A stretch of DNA of 64,000 nucleotides from Candidatus Latescibacterota bacterium (GCA_020633725.1 JACKDC010000004.1:186001-250000); one strand, 5' to 3'; positions 33,000 through 42,375 are shown, counted from the stretch's first letter. Program-made: numbers and translations. Notes: generated by a model from the sequence alone, not told the origin.

Positions 33000-33929
33000 C
33001 TAGGGCGTCTGAAAGGGCAGATCGCCCGGCGGATCGGGCACCTGGGCGTCCAGCTCGGGATAGTGGGCCTCGTGCTTGTCGTCCCACTCGCCCATGAAGG
33101 GCCGGCGCAGCACCGTTTCGGCGTAGTAGCGCACCGCCGACGAGAACTGCAGGAAGAGCACCAGCAGCCCGAGGAAGCTCGTCGCCAGCAGGGCATAGAA
33201 CATGAGCTCCGGCCGGAACTCCAGCACGACGATCCGCCGCACCAGCGACAGGGCGCGCAGCGGCAACGTCAGAACGAAGGGGATGAACACCAGCAGCAGG
33301 CTCGTGCCGAAGTGCCGCAGGGCGAACACCACGCTGGAGCGCAGGGACGTCCACCACCCGCTGCTGAAGCTCACGTAGAGCAGCGGGGCGTAGAGCAGCA
33401 GCACCTCGGCCGCGAAGCCTCCGCCGTAGGCCAGCACGAACTCCTTGCGGCCGTGGCCGAGGATCTCCGCCGCGCGCTCGGGCAGGTGGTGGACGACGTA
33501 GAACGGCACCAGGAAGCAGATCAGTGCCAGCAGGTTGAAGAGGAAGAGCCCGGGCCAGCGTCGCAGGGCGCGCCGCCAGGGGTGCTCGCGCTGCAGCTTG
33601 CCCTTGGTGTGGTAGCTGAGCAGCTGCAGCTGGCACACGCCCTGCAGCATCGCGCCGAGGGTGGCCGCGAGGACCAGGTAGAGGCGGCGGTGGATGTCGG
33701 GGAGGAGCAGGTAGAAGCGGGGGTACTCGCCCACCTCGGGGTCGAAGCTCTGCTGCAGGAACGCCACCAGGGACGCGCCCTGGGGCCTGGAGACCAGGGC
33801 GGTCACGATCCACAAGCCCAGCCCCTGGACGCACCAGAACACCAAGAGCGGCAACCAGTTGCGCGATCGGCGCAGGCTGGCCAGCGCGTCGTAGTAGACG
33901 AGGCTGAGCTGCTGGATCGGATTGTGCAC
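33000..33929 (-). CDS. Multi-pass membrane protein of unknown function
   Basis: A 309-residue integral membrane protein with about five to six hydrophobic helices (WLPLLVFWCVQGLGLWIVTAL, LYLVLAATLGAMLQGV, LFLFNLLALICFLVPFYVV, LLLVFIPFVLTLPL, LMFYALLATSFLGLLVLFL). A soluble acidic C-terminus of about 45 residues ends DPPGDLPFQTP. I do not recognise the family. The architecture resembles uncharacterised polytopic proteins of about 300 residues with a YIP1-like or DUF-type layout. GTG start at 33929 with GGAG 8 nt upstream. Transcribed from the promoter at 33959-33987. Monocistronic between two plus-strand genes. Confidence 0.75.
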   Translation of the reverse strand: MHNPIQQLSLVYYDALASLRRSRNWLPLLVFWCVQGLGLWIVTALVSRPQGASLVAFLQQSFDPEVGEYPRFYLLLPDIHRRLYLVLAATLGAMLQGVCQLQLLSYHTKGKLQREHPWRRALRRWPGLFLFNLLALICFLVPFYVVHHLPERAAEILGHGRKEFVLAYGGGFAAEVLLLYAPLLYVSFSSGWWTSLRSSVVFALRHFGTSLLLVFIPFVLTLPLRALSLVRRIVVLEFRPELMFYALLATSFLGLLVLFLQFSSAVRYYAETVLRRPFMGEWDDKHEAHYPELDAQVPDPPGDLPFQTP

Positions 33930-33958
33930 GGCGCGCTCCAGTCCTGGGTCCGGCTGGC

Positions 33959-33987
33959 AGCCTAGTCGAGCGGCGCGGCCGGCACAA
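33959..33987 (-). promoter_or_regulatory. Promoter of the multi-pass membrane protein gene
   Basis: Minus strand TTGTGC (33987-33982), a 17-bp spacer, then TAGGCT (33964-33959). Start near 33952, about 25 nt before the GTG. Confidence 0.55.
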
Positions 33988-34041
33988 GTCCCCCGCGCGG
34001 TGCAGGATTCATCCCATTTTCATGGCGGCCCAGCGGGACCC

Positions 34042-34051
34042 TTGCTATAAG
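34042..34051 (+). promoter_or_regulatory. Extended -10 candidate upstream of the epimerase operon
   Basis: TTGCTATAAG at 34042-34051 reads as TGnTATAA, an extended -10. No good -35 is visible. It is the only promoter-like element before the long operon starting at 34078. Confidence 0.4.
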
Positions 34052-34077
34052 TCGCGGGATTGCCAGGAGTGAAAAGC

Positions 34078-35238
34078 ATGAGCGAGAGTCCGATCAAGAT
34101 CGCGGTGGTGGTGGGCACGCGTCCCGAAGCCATCAAGATGGCCCCCGTCATCCGGGAGCTGAAGGCCGCCCCGGCTCGCTGGGACGTGTCCGTGGTGGCC
34201 ACGGCGCAGCACCGCGAGCTGCTGGACCAGGTCTTTCGGCTCTTCGACATCGTGCCCGACCACGACCTGGACATCATGCAGGCGGGGCAGAGCCTCTTCG
34301 ACGTCACCCAGCGCGCCCTGCGCGGCCTCGAGCGCGCCTTCTCCGAGCTGGCGCCCGCGATGGTGCTGGTGCACGGCGACACCACCACTACCTTCATCGG
34401 CGCGCTGGCGGCCTACTACCTCAAGATCCCGGTGGGCCACGTGGAGGCGGGGCTGCGCACGGGGCGCCGCTACAGTCCGTTCCCCGAGGAGATGAACCGC
34501 CACCTGGCGGGCGTCCTCACGGACCTGCACTTCGCGCCCACGCACAAGGCGGCCTGGAACCTGCGCAGCGAGGGCGTGGACGGCAACGACGTCCTCGTCA
34601 CCGGCAACACCGTCATCGACGCCCTGCTCACCGTGGCCGCCCGCGAGGAGGCGCCGCCCGGGCTGCCCGCGCTGCCCGATCTCACGAACCGCAGGCTGAT
34701 CCTCGTCACCGCGCACCGCCGCGAATCCTTCGGCGCGCCGCTGGAGCGCGCCTTCGGCGCCCTCGCCGACGTGGCCCGCAGCCACCCGGACTGCCTCTTC
34801 GTCTACCCGGTGCATCCGAATCCCAACGTCAAGGAGCCGGCCGAGCGCATCCTCGGCGGACTCGAGGGCGTGATGCTCTGCGACCCGCTGGACTACGCGC
34901 CCTTCGTGCACCTGATGAAGCGCGCGCACGTGATCGTCACCGACAGCGGCGGCGTGCAGGAGGAGGCGCCCAGTCTGGGCGTGCCGGTGCTGGTGCTGCG
35001 CGAGGTGACCGAGCGCCCCGAGGCCGTGGAGGCGGGCGCCGTGCGCCTGGTGGGCACGAACCCCGACCGCATCCGCGCCGAGCTGACCCGTCTCCTGGAC
35101 GACCCCGCCGCCCACGCCGAGATGGCGTCGGCGGTGAACCCCTACGGCGACGGCCAGGCCGCGCGGCGCATCGCGCAGCGCCTGGCGCATCGCTTCTACG
35201 CCGAGAACCTGCCCGAGCCCTTCGCCGTGGAGGCCTGA
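34078..35238 (+). CDS. wecB: UDP-N-acetylglucosamine 2-epimerase (non-hydrolysing)
   Basis: A 386-residue cytoplasmic enzyme interconverting UDP-GlcNAc and UDP-ManNAc, which supplies ManNAc-type sugars for the polymer. It opens VVGTRPEAIKMAPVIREL and carries VHGDTTTTFIGALAAYYLKIPVGHVEAGLRTG, PFPEEMNRHL, ITAHRRESFG-like VTAHRRESFG, and VTDSGGVQEEAPSLGVPVLVLREVTERPE. These are all hallmark WecB segments with the catalytic Asp, Glu and His residues in place. ATG 34078 has AGGAG 8 nt upstream. It heads an operon in which stop and start codons overlap (TGATG with the next gene). Confidence 0.97.
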   Translation: MSESPIKIAVVVGTRPEAIKMAPVIRELKAAPARWDVSVVATAQHRELLDQVFRLFDIVPDHDLDIMQAGQSLFDVTQRALRGLERAFSELAPAMVLVHGDTTTTFIGALAAYYLKIPVGHVEAGLRTGRRYSPFPEEMNRHLAGVLTDLHFAPTHKAAWNLRSEGVDGNDVLVTGNTVIDALLTVAAREEAPPGLPALPDLTNRRLILVTAHRRESFGAPLERAFGALADVARSHPDCLFVYPVHPNPNVKEPAERILGGLEGVMLCDPLDYAPFVHLMKRAHVIVTDSGGVQEEAPSLGVPVLVLREVTERPEAVEAGAVRLVGTNPDRIRAELTRLLDDPAAHAEMASAVNPYGDGQAARRIAQRLAHRFYAENLPEPFAVEA

Positions 35239-37409
35239 TGCGCGGACTCGGCCGTCTGCGCCGCGCCGGCCGCCGCCTTCGGGGCAGCCTGGCGCGTCCT
35301 CCACGTGTCGCCGCGCCCGCCGCCGCTCTCGCCGCCGCCGGCTGCGGAGACGTCATCCGGCTGCGCGCGGCCTTTCGTCCCGTGCACGACGAGGCCACCC
35401 TCGCCGCCATCGCCCGCGATCCCGCCGCCGACTGCGGGCTCTCCGGCCTGGCCGCGGGGCTGCGCGAGGGCCGGCTGCCGGTCTTCGACCACGCCCTGCC
35501 GCCGCCGCTCCTGCCCGACTGGAGCCGTGTGCCCGGCGGCGGACAGTGGCCGCGGATGCCGGCCGGCTGCTACGACCACGCGGACTTCACCGCGCACGGG
35601 GACGTCCGCCAGCTCTGGGAGCTGGGCCGGCTCCAGGCCCTGCCGACCCTCGCCGCCGCGGCGCGCCTCGACGCGGCCCAGGCGGACGCCACCTGCCACG
35701 TCGCCCTGGCCCTGCTGGCCGACTTCCGCGCGCGCAATCCCGTCGGCTTCGGCCCGCACTGGATCGCCGGCCTGGAGAGCGGGCTGCGGATCTTCTCGCT
35801 GCTCTGGACCTGGCAGCTCCTGCCGGCGGCCCAGCACACGGAGGAGTTCACGCAGTTCCTCGCCGCCGCGCTGCTGGAGAACGGACGCTTCACGGCGGCC
35901 CACCTGTCCGAGAAGACCGTGGCCAACAACCACCTGCTGGGCGAGGCGGCCGCGCTCTACTGCCTGGGCTGCGCGCTGCCGTCGCTGCCCGAGTCCGCCG
36001 CCTGGCGCGCGCGCGGCGCGGCGATCCTCGATCGCGAGCTGCCGCTGCAGGTCCTGGGCGACGGCGTCCTCGCCGAGCAGGCCGTGGACTACCACCGCTT
36101 CGTGCTCGACTTCCTCGTCCAGTGCCTGCTCTGGGGCCGCGCCGCCGACGATGCGGCCGCCACGGCCTGGCGGCCCGTCGCCGCGGCCATGCTGCCGCCG
36201 CTGACGGCCCTGACCGCTCCCGACGGTCAACTCCTGGCCTGGGGCGACGACGACACCGGCCGCGTCCTCCGCCTCGACGCGCGCCCCCGCCGCGACGCCC
36301 GCCCGCTCCTCGCCCTCGGCGCCCGCCTGCTGCAGGTGGATCTGGGTCCCCTGGGCGCGCCGACTCCGGACGGCGAGGCGCTCTGGCTCGGGGGGGCCGC
36401 CGTGGCCGCCGCCACGCCGCCCGACGGCGCGGGTCCGCCGACCCGCTTCGCGGAGGCCGGCTGGCACTGCGCGCGCTTCGGCGAGGCCGTCGGTGCGGCG
36501 GGGCTGGCCGGGGGACATCTCGGCGTCAAGGCGGGGCCCATGGGTCGCGGCGGCGCGGGGCACGGGCACGCCGACGCCCTGGCGCTGGACCTGGCCTTCG
36601 GGGGACGTCCCCTGCTCGTGGACCCCGGCACCTACCTCTACAACGGTCCGCAGCGCTGGCGGGACCACTTCCGCGGCGCGGCGGCGCACAGCCTGCTCCG
36701 GGTTGGCCGGCGCGATCCGGCCACGCCGCTGCCGCCGCCGGACCGCTTCGGCTGGGAGCGGAAGAGCCGCGCCGTTCTGGTGGACAGCCCCGCGCCGCTG
36801 CCGGGCGCGCTGCTCGACTGGACGGCCTGGCGCCGCGGCGATCGCGACGCGGCCGGCGCGCCGGTGGGCGTGTGCCGGCGTGTCGTCCTGCTGGCGCCCG
36901 ATCTGCTCCTCGTCGTGGACGCCGCCGCGCAGGAGTCCGGGGCTTCCGCGAGCCTGGATCTGGAGCTGCACTGGCAGGCTGCCCCCGGCCTGGCGCCCAT
37001 CAAGCCCGCGGGCGGGCAGCCCTCGGCCCGCTGCGAGGCGACCGGCCTGGTCCTGCGCGAGCTGACCCTCGGCGAGGGCGGCGCGCCGCGCCTCGCGCTC
37101 TACTGCTTCGTGCCGGCCGCCCTTGACAGCGAAGTCCAAATCGGACAAGAGGAGGCACCGGCGGGCTGGGTGTCGCCGTCCTACGGCGAGCGCGAGCCCG
37201 CGACGCACTGGCGGCTGGCCGGCTCCGGGTCGGCGCCGGCCGTCTGCCTGAGTCTGCTGGCCGACCCCGCGGGCCGTTTCCGCGGCTGTCGTCTCGCGAA
37301 TGGCGACGCCCCGGGCGCCTTCAGGCTGGAGATCGCCCGCGAAGGGGCCGACACTCGGAAAATGGATCTCGCCGCCCCGGACCCGCTCGGCGGGCCCGAG
37401 GCCAGCTAG
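35238..37409 (+). CDS. Heparinase II/III-fold protein within the EPS operon
   Basis: A 723-residue protein of the heparinase II/III family. An alpha-helical toroid covers about residues 80-330 (HWIAGLESGLRIFSLLWTWQ, SEKTVANNHLLGEAAALY). A beta-sandwich follows with GRGGAGHGHADALALDLAFGG, LVDPGTYLYNG and RDHFRGAAAHSLLRVG. The HGHAD His and the Tyr/His residues are those used by related lyases. No clear signal peptide is visible: the N-terminus is Arg/Ala-rich with only a weak hydrophobic stretch. In polysaccharide operons this family is common and may act as a lyase or transferase-like editor. ATG 35238 overlaps the wecB stop by one base. Confidence 0.85.
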   Translation: MRGLGRLRRAGRRLRGSLARPPRVAAPAAALAAAGCGDVIRLRAAFRPVHDEATLAAIARDPAADCGLSGLAAGLREGRLPVFDHALPPPLLPDWSRVPGGGQWPRMPAGCYDHADFTAHGDVRQLWELGRLQALPTLAAAARLDAAQADATCHVALALLADFRARNPVGFGPHWIAGLESGLRIFSLLWTWQLLPAAQHTEEFTQFLAAALLENGRFTAAHLSEKTVANNHLLGEAAALYCLGCALPSLPESAAWRARGAAILDRELPLQVLGDGVLAEQAVDYHRFVLDFLVQCLLWGRAADDAAATAWRPVAAAMLPPLTALTAPDGQLLAWGDDDTGRVLRLDARPRRDARPLLALGARLLQVDLGPLGAPTPDGEALWLGGAAVAAATPPDGAGPPTRFAEAGWHCARFGEAVGAAGLAGGHLGVKAGPMGRGGAGHGHADALALDLAFGGRPLLVDPGTYLYNGPQRWRDHFRGAAAHSLLRVGRRDPATPLPPPDRFGWERKSRAVLVDSPAPLPGALLDWTAWRRGDRDAAGAPVGVCRRVVLLAPDLLLVVDAAAQESGASASLDLELHWQAAPGLAPIKPAGGQPSARCEATGLVLRELTLGEGGAPRLALYCFVPAALDSEVQIGQEEAPAGWVSPSYGEREPATHWRLAGSGSAPAVCLSLLADPAGRFRGCRLANGDAPGAFRLEIAREGADTRKMDLAAPDPLGGPEAS

Positions 37410-37434
37410 CAGCACGCACGAGGAGCCGCACGGG

Positions 37435-38643
37435 ATGGAGCGCGGAAAGCGCGGCATCGTCATCACGAACCTCTTCCCCAACGCGGTGGAGACCACGCGG
37501 GGGATGTTCGTCTGGCAGGAGACCCAGCGTCTCCGCGACGCGCACGGCTACGACCTGCGCGTGCTGGCGCCGCTGCCCTGGGTGCCGGGGTTCCTGAGGG
37601 ACAAGAGCCGGTTCGCGCACCACGCCGCGCCGGCGCGGGAGACGCGGGACGGCTTCGACGTCCACTATCCGCGGCACGTGGTCACGCCGCGGGTGCTGCG
37701 CTTCTGCTACGGGCACTACGTCTACTGGGCGCTGAAGGGGCTCTTCGCGCGGCTGCACCGGGACGCGCCGGCGGACTTCATCGTGGCGCACTACGCCTTC
37801 CCCGACGGCTACGCCGCCCATCGCCTGGCCCGCCGCCACAACCTGCCGCTGCTGGTGAAGGTGAGGGGCTCGGACGTCAACCTGTTCACGCGCAGCTTCC
37901 TGCGCCGCCGCCTCACCATGCGGACCCTGCACGGCGCGGACCGTGTGGTGGCGGTGAGCGAGGCGCTGAAGGCGCGCATGGTGAAGCTGGGGCTGCCGGC
38001 CGAGCGGATCGCGGTGATGCCGAACGGCGTCGACCGCGAGCGCTTCGCGCCGCGCGACCGCGACGCCTGCCGCCGCGCCCTGGGTCTGCCGGAGGCGCCC
38101 TTCACCTTTCTCTTCGTCGGGACGCTCCGCACGATCAAGGGCGTGACCACCTTGCTCCAGGCCTTCCGCGCCATTCCCGAGATGCAGCGGCGCAAGGCGT
38201 CGCTGATCCTGATCGGCGACGGCGACCTCGAGGCCGACCTCAGGGATCGCATCGAGCGCTTCGGGATGCGCGACCAGGTGCGGCTGCTGCCGCCCGTGCC
38301 CCACGCCGAGGTGCCGCAGTGGATCGGGGCCTGCGACTGCCTCGTGCTGCCCAGCATCATGGAGGGCTATCCCAACGTGCTCGTGGAGGCGCTGGCCGCC
38401 CAGCGGCCGGTGATCGCCTCGCGGGTGGGCGGCATTCCGGAGATCGTCGCCGACGGCGCCAGCGGCCTGCTGGTGCCGCCCGGCGAGCCCTGGCCCCTGA
38501 CCGACGCCATGATCCGCATGCTGGAGGGCTTCGACTTCGATCCCGCCGCGTCCTCCGCCGCCCAGCGCAGCTGGGTGGACGTGGCGAGCGAGATGGACGG
38601 TCTCATCCAGTCCATGCTGGCCGACCGCGGGACGCGCCCGTGA
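37435..38643 (+). CDS. Glycosyltransferase, GT4
   Basis: A 402-residue GT-B glycosyltransferase. The acceptor domain opens GIVITNLFPNAVETTRGMFVWQE. KVRGSDVNLF and MPNGVDRERF are standard GT4 landmarks. The donor side has FVGTLRTIKGVTTLLQAF and PSIMEGYPNVLVEALAAQRPVIASRVGGIPEIV with the E-x7-E donor motif. It starts 25 bp after the heparinase-fold gene. The stop overlaps the GTG of the next glycosyltransferase (GTGA). Cytoplasmic; adds a sugar to the lipid-linked repeat. Confidence 0.92.
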   Translation: MERGKRGIVITNLFPNAVETTRGMFVWQETQRLRDAHGYDLRVLAPLPWVPGFLRDKSRFAHHAAPARETRDGFDVHYPRHVVTPRVLRFCYGHYVYWALKGLFARLHRDAPADFIVAHYAFPDGYAAHRLARRHNLPLLVKVRGSDVNLFTRSFLRRRLTMRTLHGADRVVAVSEALKARMVKLGLPAERIAVMPNGVDRERFAPRDRDACRRALGLPEAPFTFLFVGTLRTIKGVTTLLQAFRAIPEMQRRKASLILIGDGDLEADLRDRIERFGMRDQVRLLPPVPHAEVPQWIGACDCLVLPSIMEGYPNVLVEALAAQRPVIASRVGGIPEIVADGASGLLVPPGEPWPLTDAMIRMLEGFDFDPAASSAAQRSWVDVASEMDGLIQSMLADRGTRP

Positions 38644-39839
38644 GCGGCGCCCAGCGCATCCTGGTGCTGCACCGCACCCAGGGCCACGGCGTGGAGGCCG
38701 TGCACCTGCGCGGCATGGTGGACGCCATGCGCGAGGCGGGGCACGCCGTGGAGATCGTGGGGCCCGCGGGCACGGACCCCTACGCGCCGGCCCCCGCGGC
38801 CAGCGGCAAGCCCGGTCTGGCCGCGCGCTTCGCGCGCCACGCGCCGGAGCTGCTCTTCGAGGTGGCCGAGCAGGCCTACGACCGGCGGCTCGCCGGTCGG
38901 CTGGGCGCCGCGGCCGCGCGCTTCCGTCCCACGCTGCTCTACGAGCGCTACGCCTTCTTCGGCGAGGCGGGCAGCCGTCTGGCCGCCCGGCTGGGGATTC
39001 CGCATGTGGTGGAGGTGAACTACACCGTGTCGGATCCGCTGGTGCGCCAGCGGAGCCGGCTGCTGGCCGGGGCCTGCCGCCGCGCGGAGGCGCGGGTGTT
39101 CCGCGGCGCCGCCTTGCTGGCGGCCGTGTCGAGCCGGCTGGAAGAGCGGGTGCGCGAGCACGGCGTGGAGGGGGGGCGGATCGTCCTCATGCCCAATGCC
39201 GTGCACCGCGCGTGGTGGGAGGCGGCGGCGTCGCCGGCTCCCGCGAGTCTGCCCGTGGGGTTGACGCAGGCCCCGGTCGTGGGTTTCGTGGGGGGCTTCT
39301 ACCCCTGGCACGGGGTGGACCGGCTGGTGGAGGCCGTGCGGCGCAATCGCGCGGCGGGACGCCCGGCGGCGCTGCTGCTGGTGGGCGACGGCCCCGAGCG
39401 CCCGCGCATCGAGGCGCAGGTGGCCGCGGCGGGGCTCGCCGAGCACTGCCTGCTGGCGGGGAGTCGTCCGCACGCCGAGCTGCCGGGCTGGATCGCGGCC
39501 ATGGACGTCTGCGTCATGCCCCACTCCAACGACTACGGGTCGCCGATGAAGGTGTTCGAGTACATGGCCCTGGGACGCGCGGTGCTCGCGCCGTCCTTGC
39601 CGCCCCTGCGCGACGTCATCGACGACGGCGTGAACGGCGCGCTCTTCGCGTCGTCCGAGGCGGGCGCGGACCCCGTGGCTCCGCTGGAGGCGGGGCTCGC
39701 CGGACTGCTCGGCGACGGGCCGCTGCGCGAGCGCCTGGGCCGCGCCGCGCGCGAGCGCGTGGGCGAGCGGCACACCTGGCAGGAGAACTGGCGTCGCGTG
39801 GAGAGCGCCCTCGCGGCGTCCGGACCGGAGGCGGCCTGA
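38640..39839 (+). CDS. Glycosyltransferase, GT4
   Basis: A 399-residue GT-B enzyme. The N-terminal RILVLHRTQGHGVEAVHLRGM and LLYERYAFFGEAGSRLA lie in the acceptor domain. LMPNAVHRAWWE marks the interface. VVGFVGGFYPWHGVDRLVEA and SNDYGSPMKVFEYMALGRAVLAPSLPPL lie in the donor domain. GTG start overlapping the preceding stop. The stop shares one base with the ATG of the next gene (TGATG). Donor and acceptor are not identifiable. It is one of five glycosyltransferases of the locus. Confidence 0.9.
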   Translation: MSGAQRILVLHRTQGHGVEAVHLRGMVDAMREAGHAVEIVGPAGTDPYAPAPAASGKPGLAARFARHAPELLFEVAEQAYDRRLAGRLGAAAARFRPTLLYERYAFFGEAGSRLAARLGIPHVVEVNYTVSDPLVRQRSRLLAGACRRAEARVFRGAALLAAVSSRLEERVREHGVEGGRIVLMPNAVHRAWWEAAASPAPASLPVGLTQAPVVGFVGGFYPWHGVDRLVEAVRRNRAAGRPAALLLVGDGPERPRIEAQVAAAGLAEHCLLAGSRPHAELPGWIAAMDVCVMPHSNDYGSPMKVFEYMALGRAVLAPSLPPLRDVIDDGVNGALFASSEAGADPVAPLEAGLAGLLGDGPLRERLGRAARERVGERHTWQENWRRVESALAASGPEAA

Positions 39840-41428
39840 TGGGCGCGTTCGATCCCCTCGCGCTGGCCGCCGCGCGGCTCGGCACGGCCCTGATCGGCCG
39901 GCTGCAGCCGGCGCGGGCCTCGCTCTACAGCTTCGACCTCTGGCTCGAGCCCTGGCTGCGCCGGCGGCAGGCCATGCGCGGTCGCGTCCCCGAGGTGCCC
40001 GCCGGCACGACGCGGGACCTGCTCTTCTGTTTCGTCGACCACTTCGAGCCGGGCACCAAGGGCGCCGAGCTCGATCGCGCGCGCGAGCGCTTCGCCGCGT
40101 GGATGGACCTCTACCCGCCCCTGGCGGGCCAGTTCACGGACGCCGAGGGGCGGCATCCCCAGCACGGCTTCTTCTTTCCGCCGCACTACTTCCGCGAGGA
40201 GTACATGCTCGGCCTCGCCGGCATGGACTGGCAGGGCTTCGGCGAGACGGAGCTGCACCTCCACCACGACGGCGACACCAGCGCCACCCTGCGCGCGCTG
40301 CTCGAGGAGACGCTGGAGCGCTACGCCGAGTACGGCGTCTTCCAGTGCCAGGGCGAGCCGGTGAAGCGGGCCTACGGGTTCATCCACGGGAACTGGGCGC
40401 TGGACAACAGCCGCCCCGAGTTCTGCGGCGTGAACGACGAGCTCACCATCCTGCGCGAGACGGGCTGCTACGGGGACTTCACCTTTCCCAGCCTCTACGT
40501 GGCCCAGCCGCGCCGGGTGAACGCGCTCTACCGCGCCATCGACGATCCGGCGGCGCCGAAGAGCTACGACGACGGGCCGCTCATGGCCGCCGGCCGCGCA
40601 CCCGCGCCGGACTCCTTCGCGATGTTCACGGGGCCCATCGGGCTGCGCCCGCGGGGGCGCTTCCCGTTCTTCGCGGTGGAGGACGCGGACGTCACCGGCG
40701 AGGGGCCGGGCACGCCGGGGCGGATCCGTCGCTGGGTGGACACGGGCATCCACGTCCAGGGGCGCCCGGAGTGGATCTTCGTGAAGGTGCACACGCACGG
40801 CGCGCCGGAACGTCACCGGGACGCGCTGCTGGGCGCCGGCGCCGCGCGCATGTTCGAGACCCTCTGCCGCGACTACGGCGACGGCACGCGCTGGCGCCTG
40901 CACTTCGTCAACGCGCGGGAGATGTACAACATCGCCCGCGCCGCCGAGGACGGCCACGCCGGCGACGCCGGCCGCTACCGCGACTATGAGATTCCGCCCT
41001 ATCTGACCCGCGAGCTGCGCTCGAACCGGCGCTATCGCGCCACGCGCTTCACGGCGCCGAGCGCGCCGGACGGGCTGCCCACCCTCGCGTTGCGCGTGCT
41101 CGACCCGGGGCCGGGCGGCAGCCTGGAATTCCGGCAGGGCGCGCTCCTCCGCCTGGACGGGCCGCTGGCCGAGCTCTCGCTCGCACCGGCGGAGGACGCC
41201 GGCTGGACCTTCCTTCTGGCGGGCGAGGGCGAGCTCACGCTCACGCTGGCAGGGAACCTGCAACCGGAGGGCCCGGGCGCGGGCGCCTGGACCGACGCCG
41301 GTCCCGCCGGCGACCGGGGCGGCCACCGCTGGCGCGTCAAGCTGGCGCCCTCCGCACCACTCACCGTTACCCTGCGTGACCACGCGCCGCGACGGGGAAG
41401 CACAGGGATGAACGAGGACGTTCGATGA
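39839..41428 (+). CDS. Uncharacterised EPS-operon protein, deacetylase-like N-terminal domain
   Basis: A 529-residue protein with no family I can name. The N-terminal 330 residues have features reminiscent of a polysaccharide-deacetylase-like barrel: LLFCFVDHFEPG (about 62-73), ETELHLHHDGDT (about 137-148), YGFIHGNWALD (about 178-188) and ETGCYGDFTFPSL. The catalytic role of these His/Asp residues is inference. The C-terminal 150 residues form a separate beta-rich domain (LALRVLDPGPGGSLEFRQGALLRLDGPLAELSL), possibly carbohydrate-binding. It sits between a glycosyltransferase and a true CE4 deacetylase, overlapping both by 1 and 4 bases, so it is firmly part of the operon. Similar proteins occur beside polysaccharide deacetylases in other EPS loci. 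Confidence 0.7.
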   Translation: MGAFDPLALAAARLGTALIGRLQPARASLYSFDLWLEPWLRRRQAMRGRVPEVPAGTTRDLLFCFVDHFEPGTKGAELDRARERFAAWMDLYPPLAGQFTDAEGRHPQHGFFFPPHYFREEYMLGLAGMDWQGFGETELHLHHDGDTSATLRALLEETLERYAEYGVFQCQGEPVKRAYGFIHGNWALDNSRPEFCGVNDELTILRETGCYGDFTFPSLYVAQPRRVNALYRAIDDPAAPKSYDDGPLMAAGRAPAPDSFAMFTGPIGLRPRGRFPFFAVEDADVTGEGPGTPGRIRRWVDTGIHVQGRPEWIFVKVHTHGAPERHRDALLGAGAARMFETLCRDYGDGTRWRLHFVNAREMYNIARAAEDGHAGDAGRYRDYEIPPYLTRELRSNRRYRATRFTAPSAPDGLPTLALRVLDPGPGGSLEFRQGALLRLDGPLAELSLAPAEDAGWTFLLAGEGELTLTLAGNLQPEGPGAGAWTDAGPAGDRGGHRWRVKLAPSAPLTVTLRDHAPRRGSTGMNEDVR

Positions 41429-42375
41429 ACGGCAAGCCCCGCCTCAGCGCCATCCAGCGCTACGTGGTCAAGCACCACGAGTCGCGGCCGCTCATGGCCG
41501 CCACCACGGTCCTGTGGCCGCGGCGGCTCTTCGACGGCTTCATGCGCCTCACGCAGACGGCGCCCCTGGGCTGGCTGCGCGGCAAGGGCGCGCTCACGCT
41601 CAGCTTCGACTGCGACTACAGCAAGGACGTGGAGGCCTTCCCCTTCGTGCTGCAGCAGCTGCGCCGGCACCGGATCCCCGCGTCCTTCGCGGTGGTGGGC
41701 GTCTGGGTGGAGCGCTACCCGGATCTGCACAAGGCCCTGCTGGACGATGGCCACGAGATCATCAACCACACCTACTCGCATCCCGACAACGAGGAGATCA
41801 ACCCGGGGCGGAAGTTCCGCCTCATCAGCCGCGAGGAGAAGAAGGAAGAGGTGGCGCGGGCGCACGAGGTCATCGCCAAGGTCCTCGGCGTGGAGTGCCA
41901 GGGGCTGCGCATCCCGCACTTCAAGGACCTCTTCACGGAGGAGATCTACGGCATCCTCGCCGAGCTGGGCTATCGCTTCGACTCGTCCACGCTCATGACC
42001 GGCTGCGAGACCGGCGGGCGGCCCTTCCTCGGGCCGGAGAACATCTGGGAGTTCCCGCTCACCACCTGTCCCAAGCACCCGCTCACGGTGCTGGACACCT
42101 GGCACAGCCTGCACGTGGGGCATCCCTTCTACAAGTGGAGCCACAATTCGCCGCGGGAGTTCTGCGATCTGCTCTGGAGCACGGTGGAGGCCGCGCTGGC
42201 CTACGGGAACTACGTGAACATCTACCTGGATCCCTGGGACCTGCCGCAGCTCGACGGCTTCGAGGAAGTGCTCGCCCGCCTGGCCGAGCGCCGCGACGAG
42301 CTGGAGCTGCTGCTCTACCGCGACGTGCTCGAGCGCCTGGAAGACAAGGAGCCCCTGGTGGAGGAGGCCCGCTGA
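41425..42375 (+). CDS. Polysaccharide deacetylase (CE4 family)
   Basis: A 316-residue CE4-type deacetylase expected to remove N-acetyl groups from the polymer or its precursor. Catalytic landmarks are TLSFDCDY with Asp62/Asp64, and H115-TYS-H119 for the metal site. RIPHFKDLF replaces the usual R-x-P motif. An N-terminal stretch at about 24-50 is mildly hydrophobic, but a signal peptide is not obvious, so it may act in the cytoplasm on lipid-linked intermediates or be membrane-associated. Overlaps the preceding gene (ATGA) and the following amidotransferase (TGATG). It fits the XrtA-type deacetylase position in such loci. Confidence 0.9.
   Translation: MNGKPRLSAIQRYVVKHHESRPLMAATTVLWPRRLFDGFMRLTQTAPLGWLRGKGALTLSFDCDYSKDVEAFPFVLQQLRRHRIPASFAVVGVWVERYPDLHKALLDDGHEIINHTYSHPDNEEINPGRKFRLISREEKKEEVARAHEVIAKVLGVECQGLRIPHFKDLFTEEIYGILAELGYRFDSSTLMTGCETGGRPFLGPENIWEFPLTTCPKHPLTVLDTWHSLHVGHPFYKWSHNSPREFCDLLWSTVEAALAYGNYVNIYLDPWDLPQLDGFEEVLARLAERRDELELLLYRDVLERLEDKEPLVEEAR

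Noticed and set aside
36469..36490. Sigma-54-like TGGCAC site
   Set aside because: Inside the heparinase-fold coding region with no gene start following; a chance match in GC-rich DNA.
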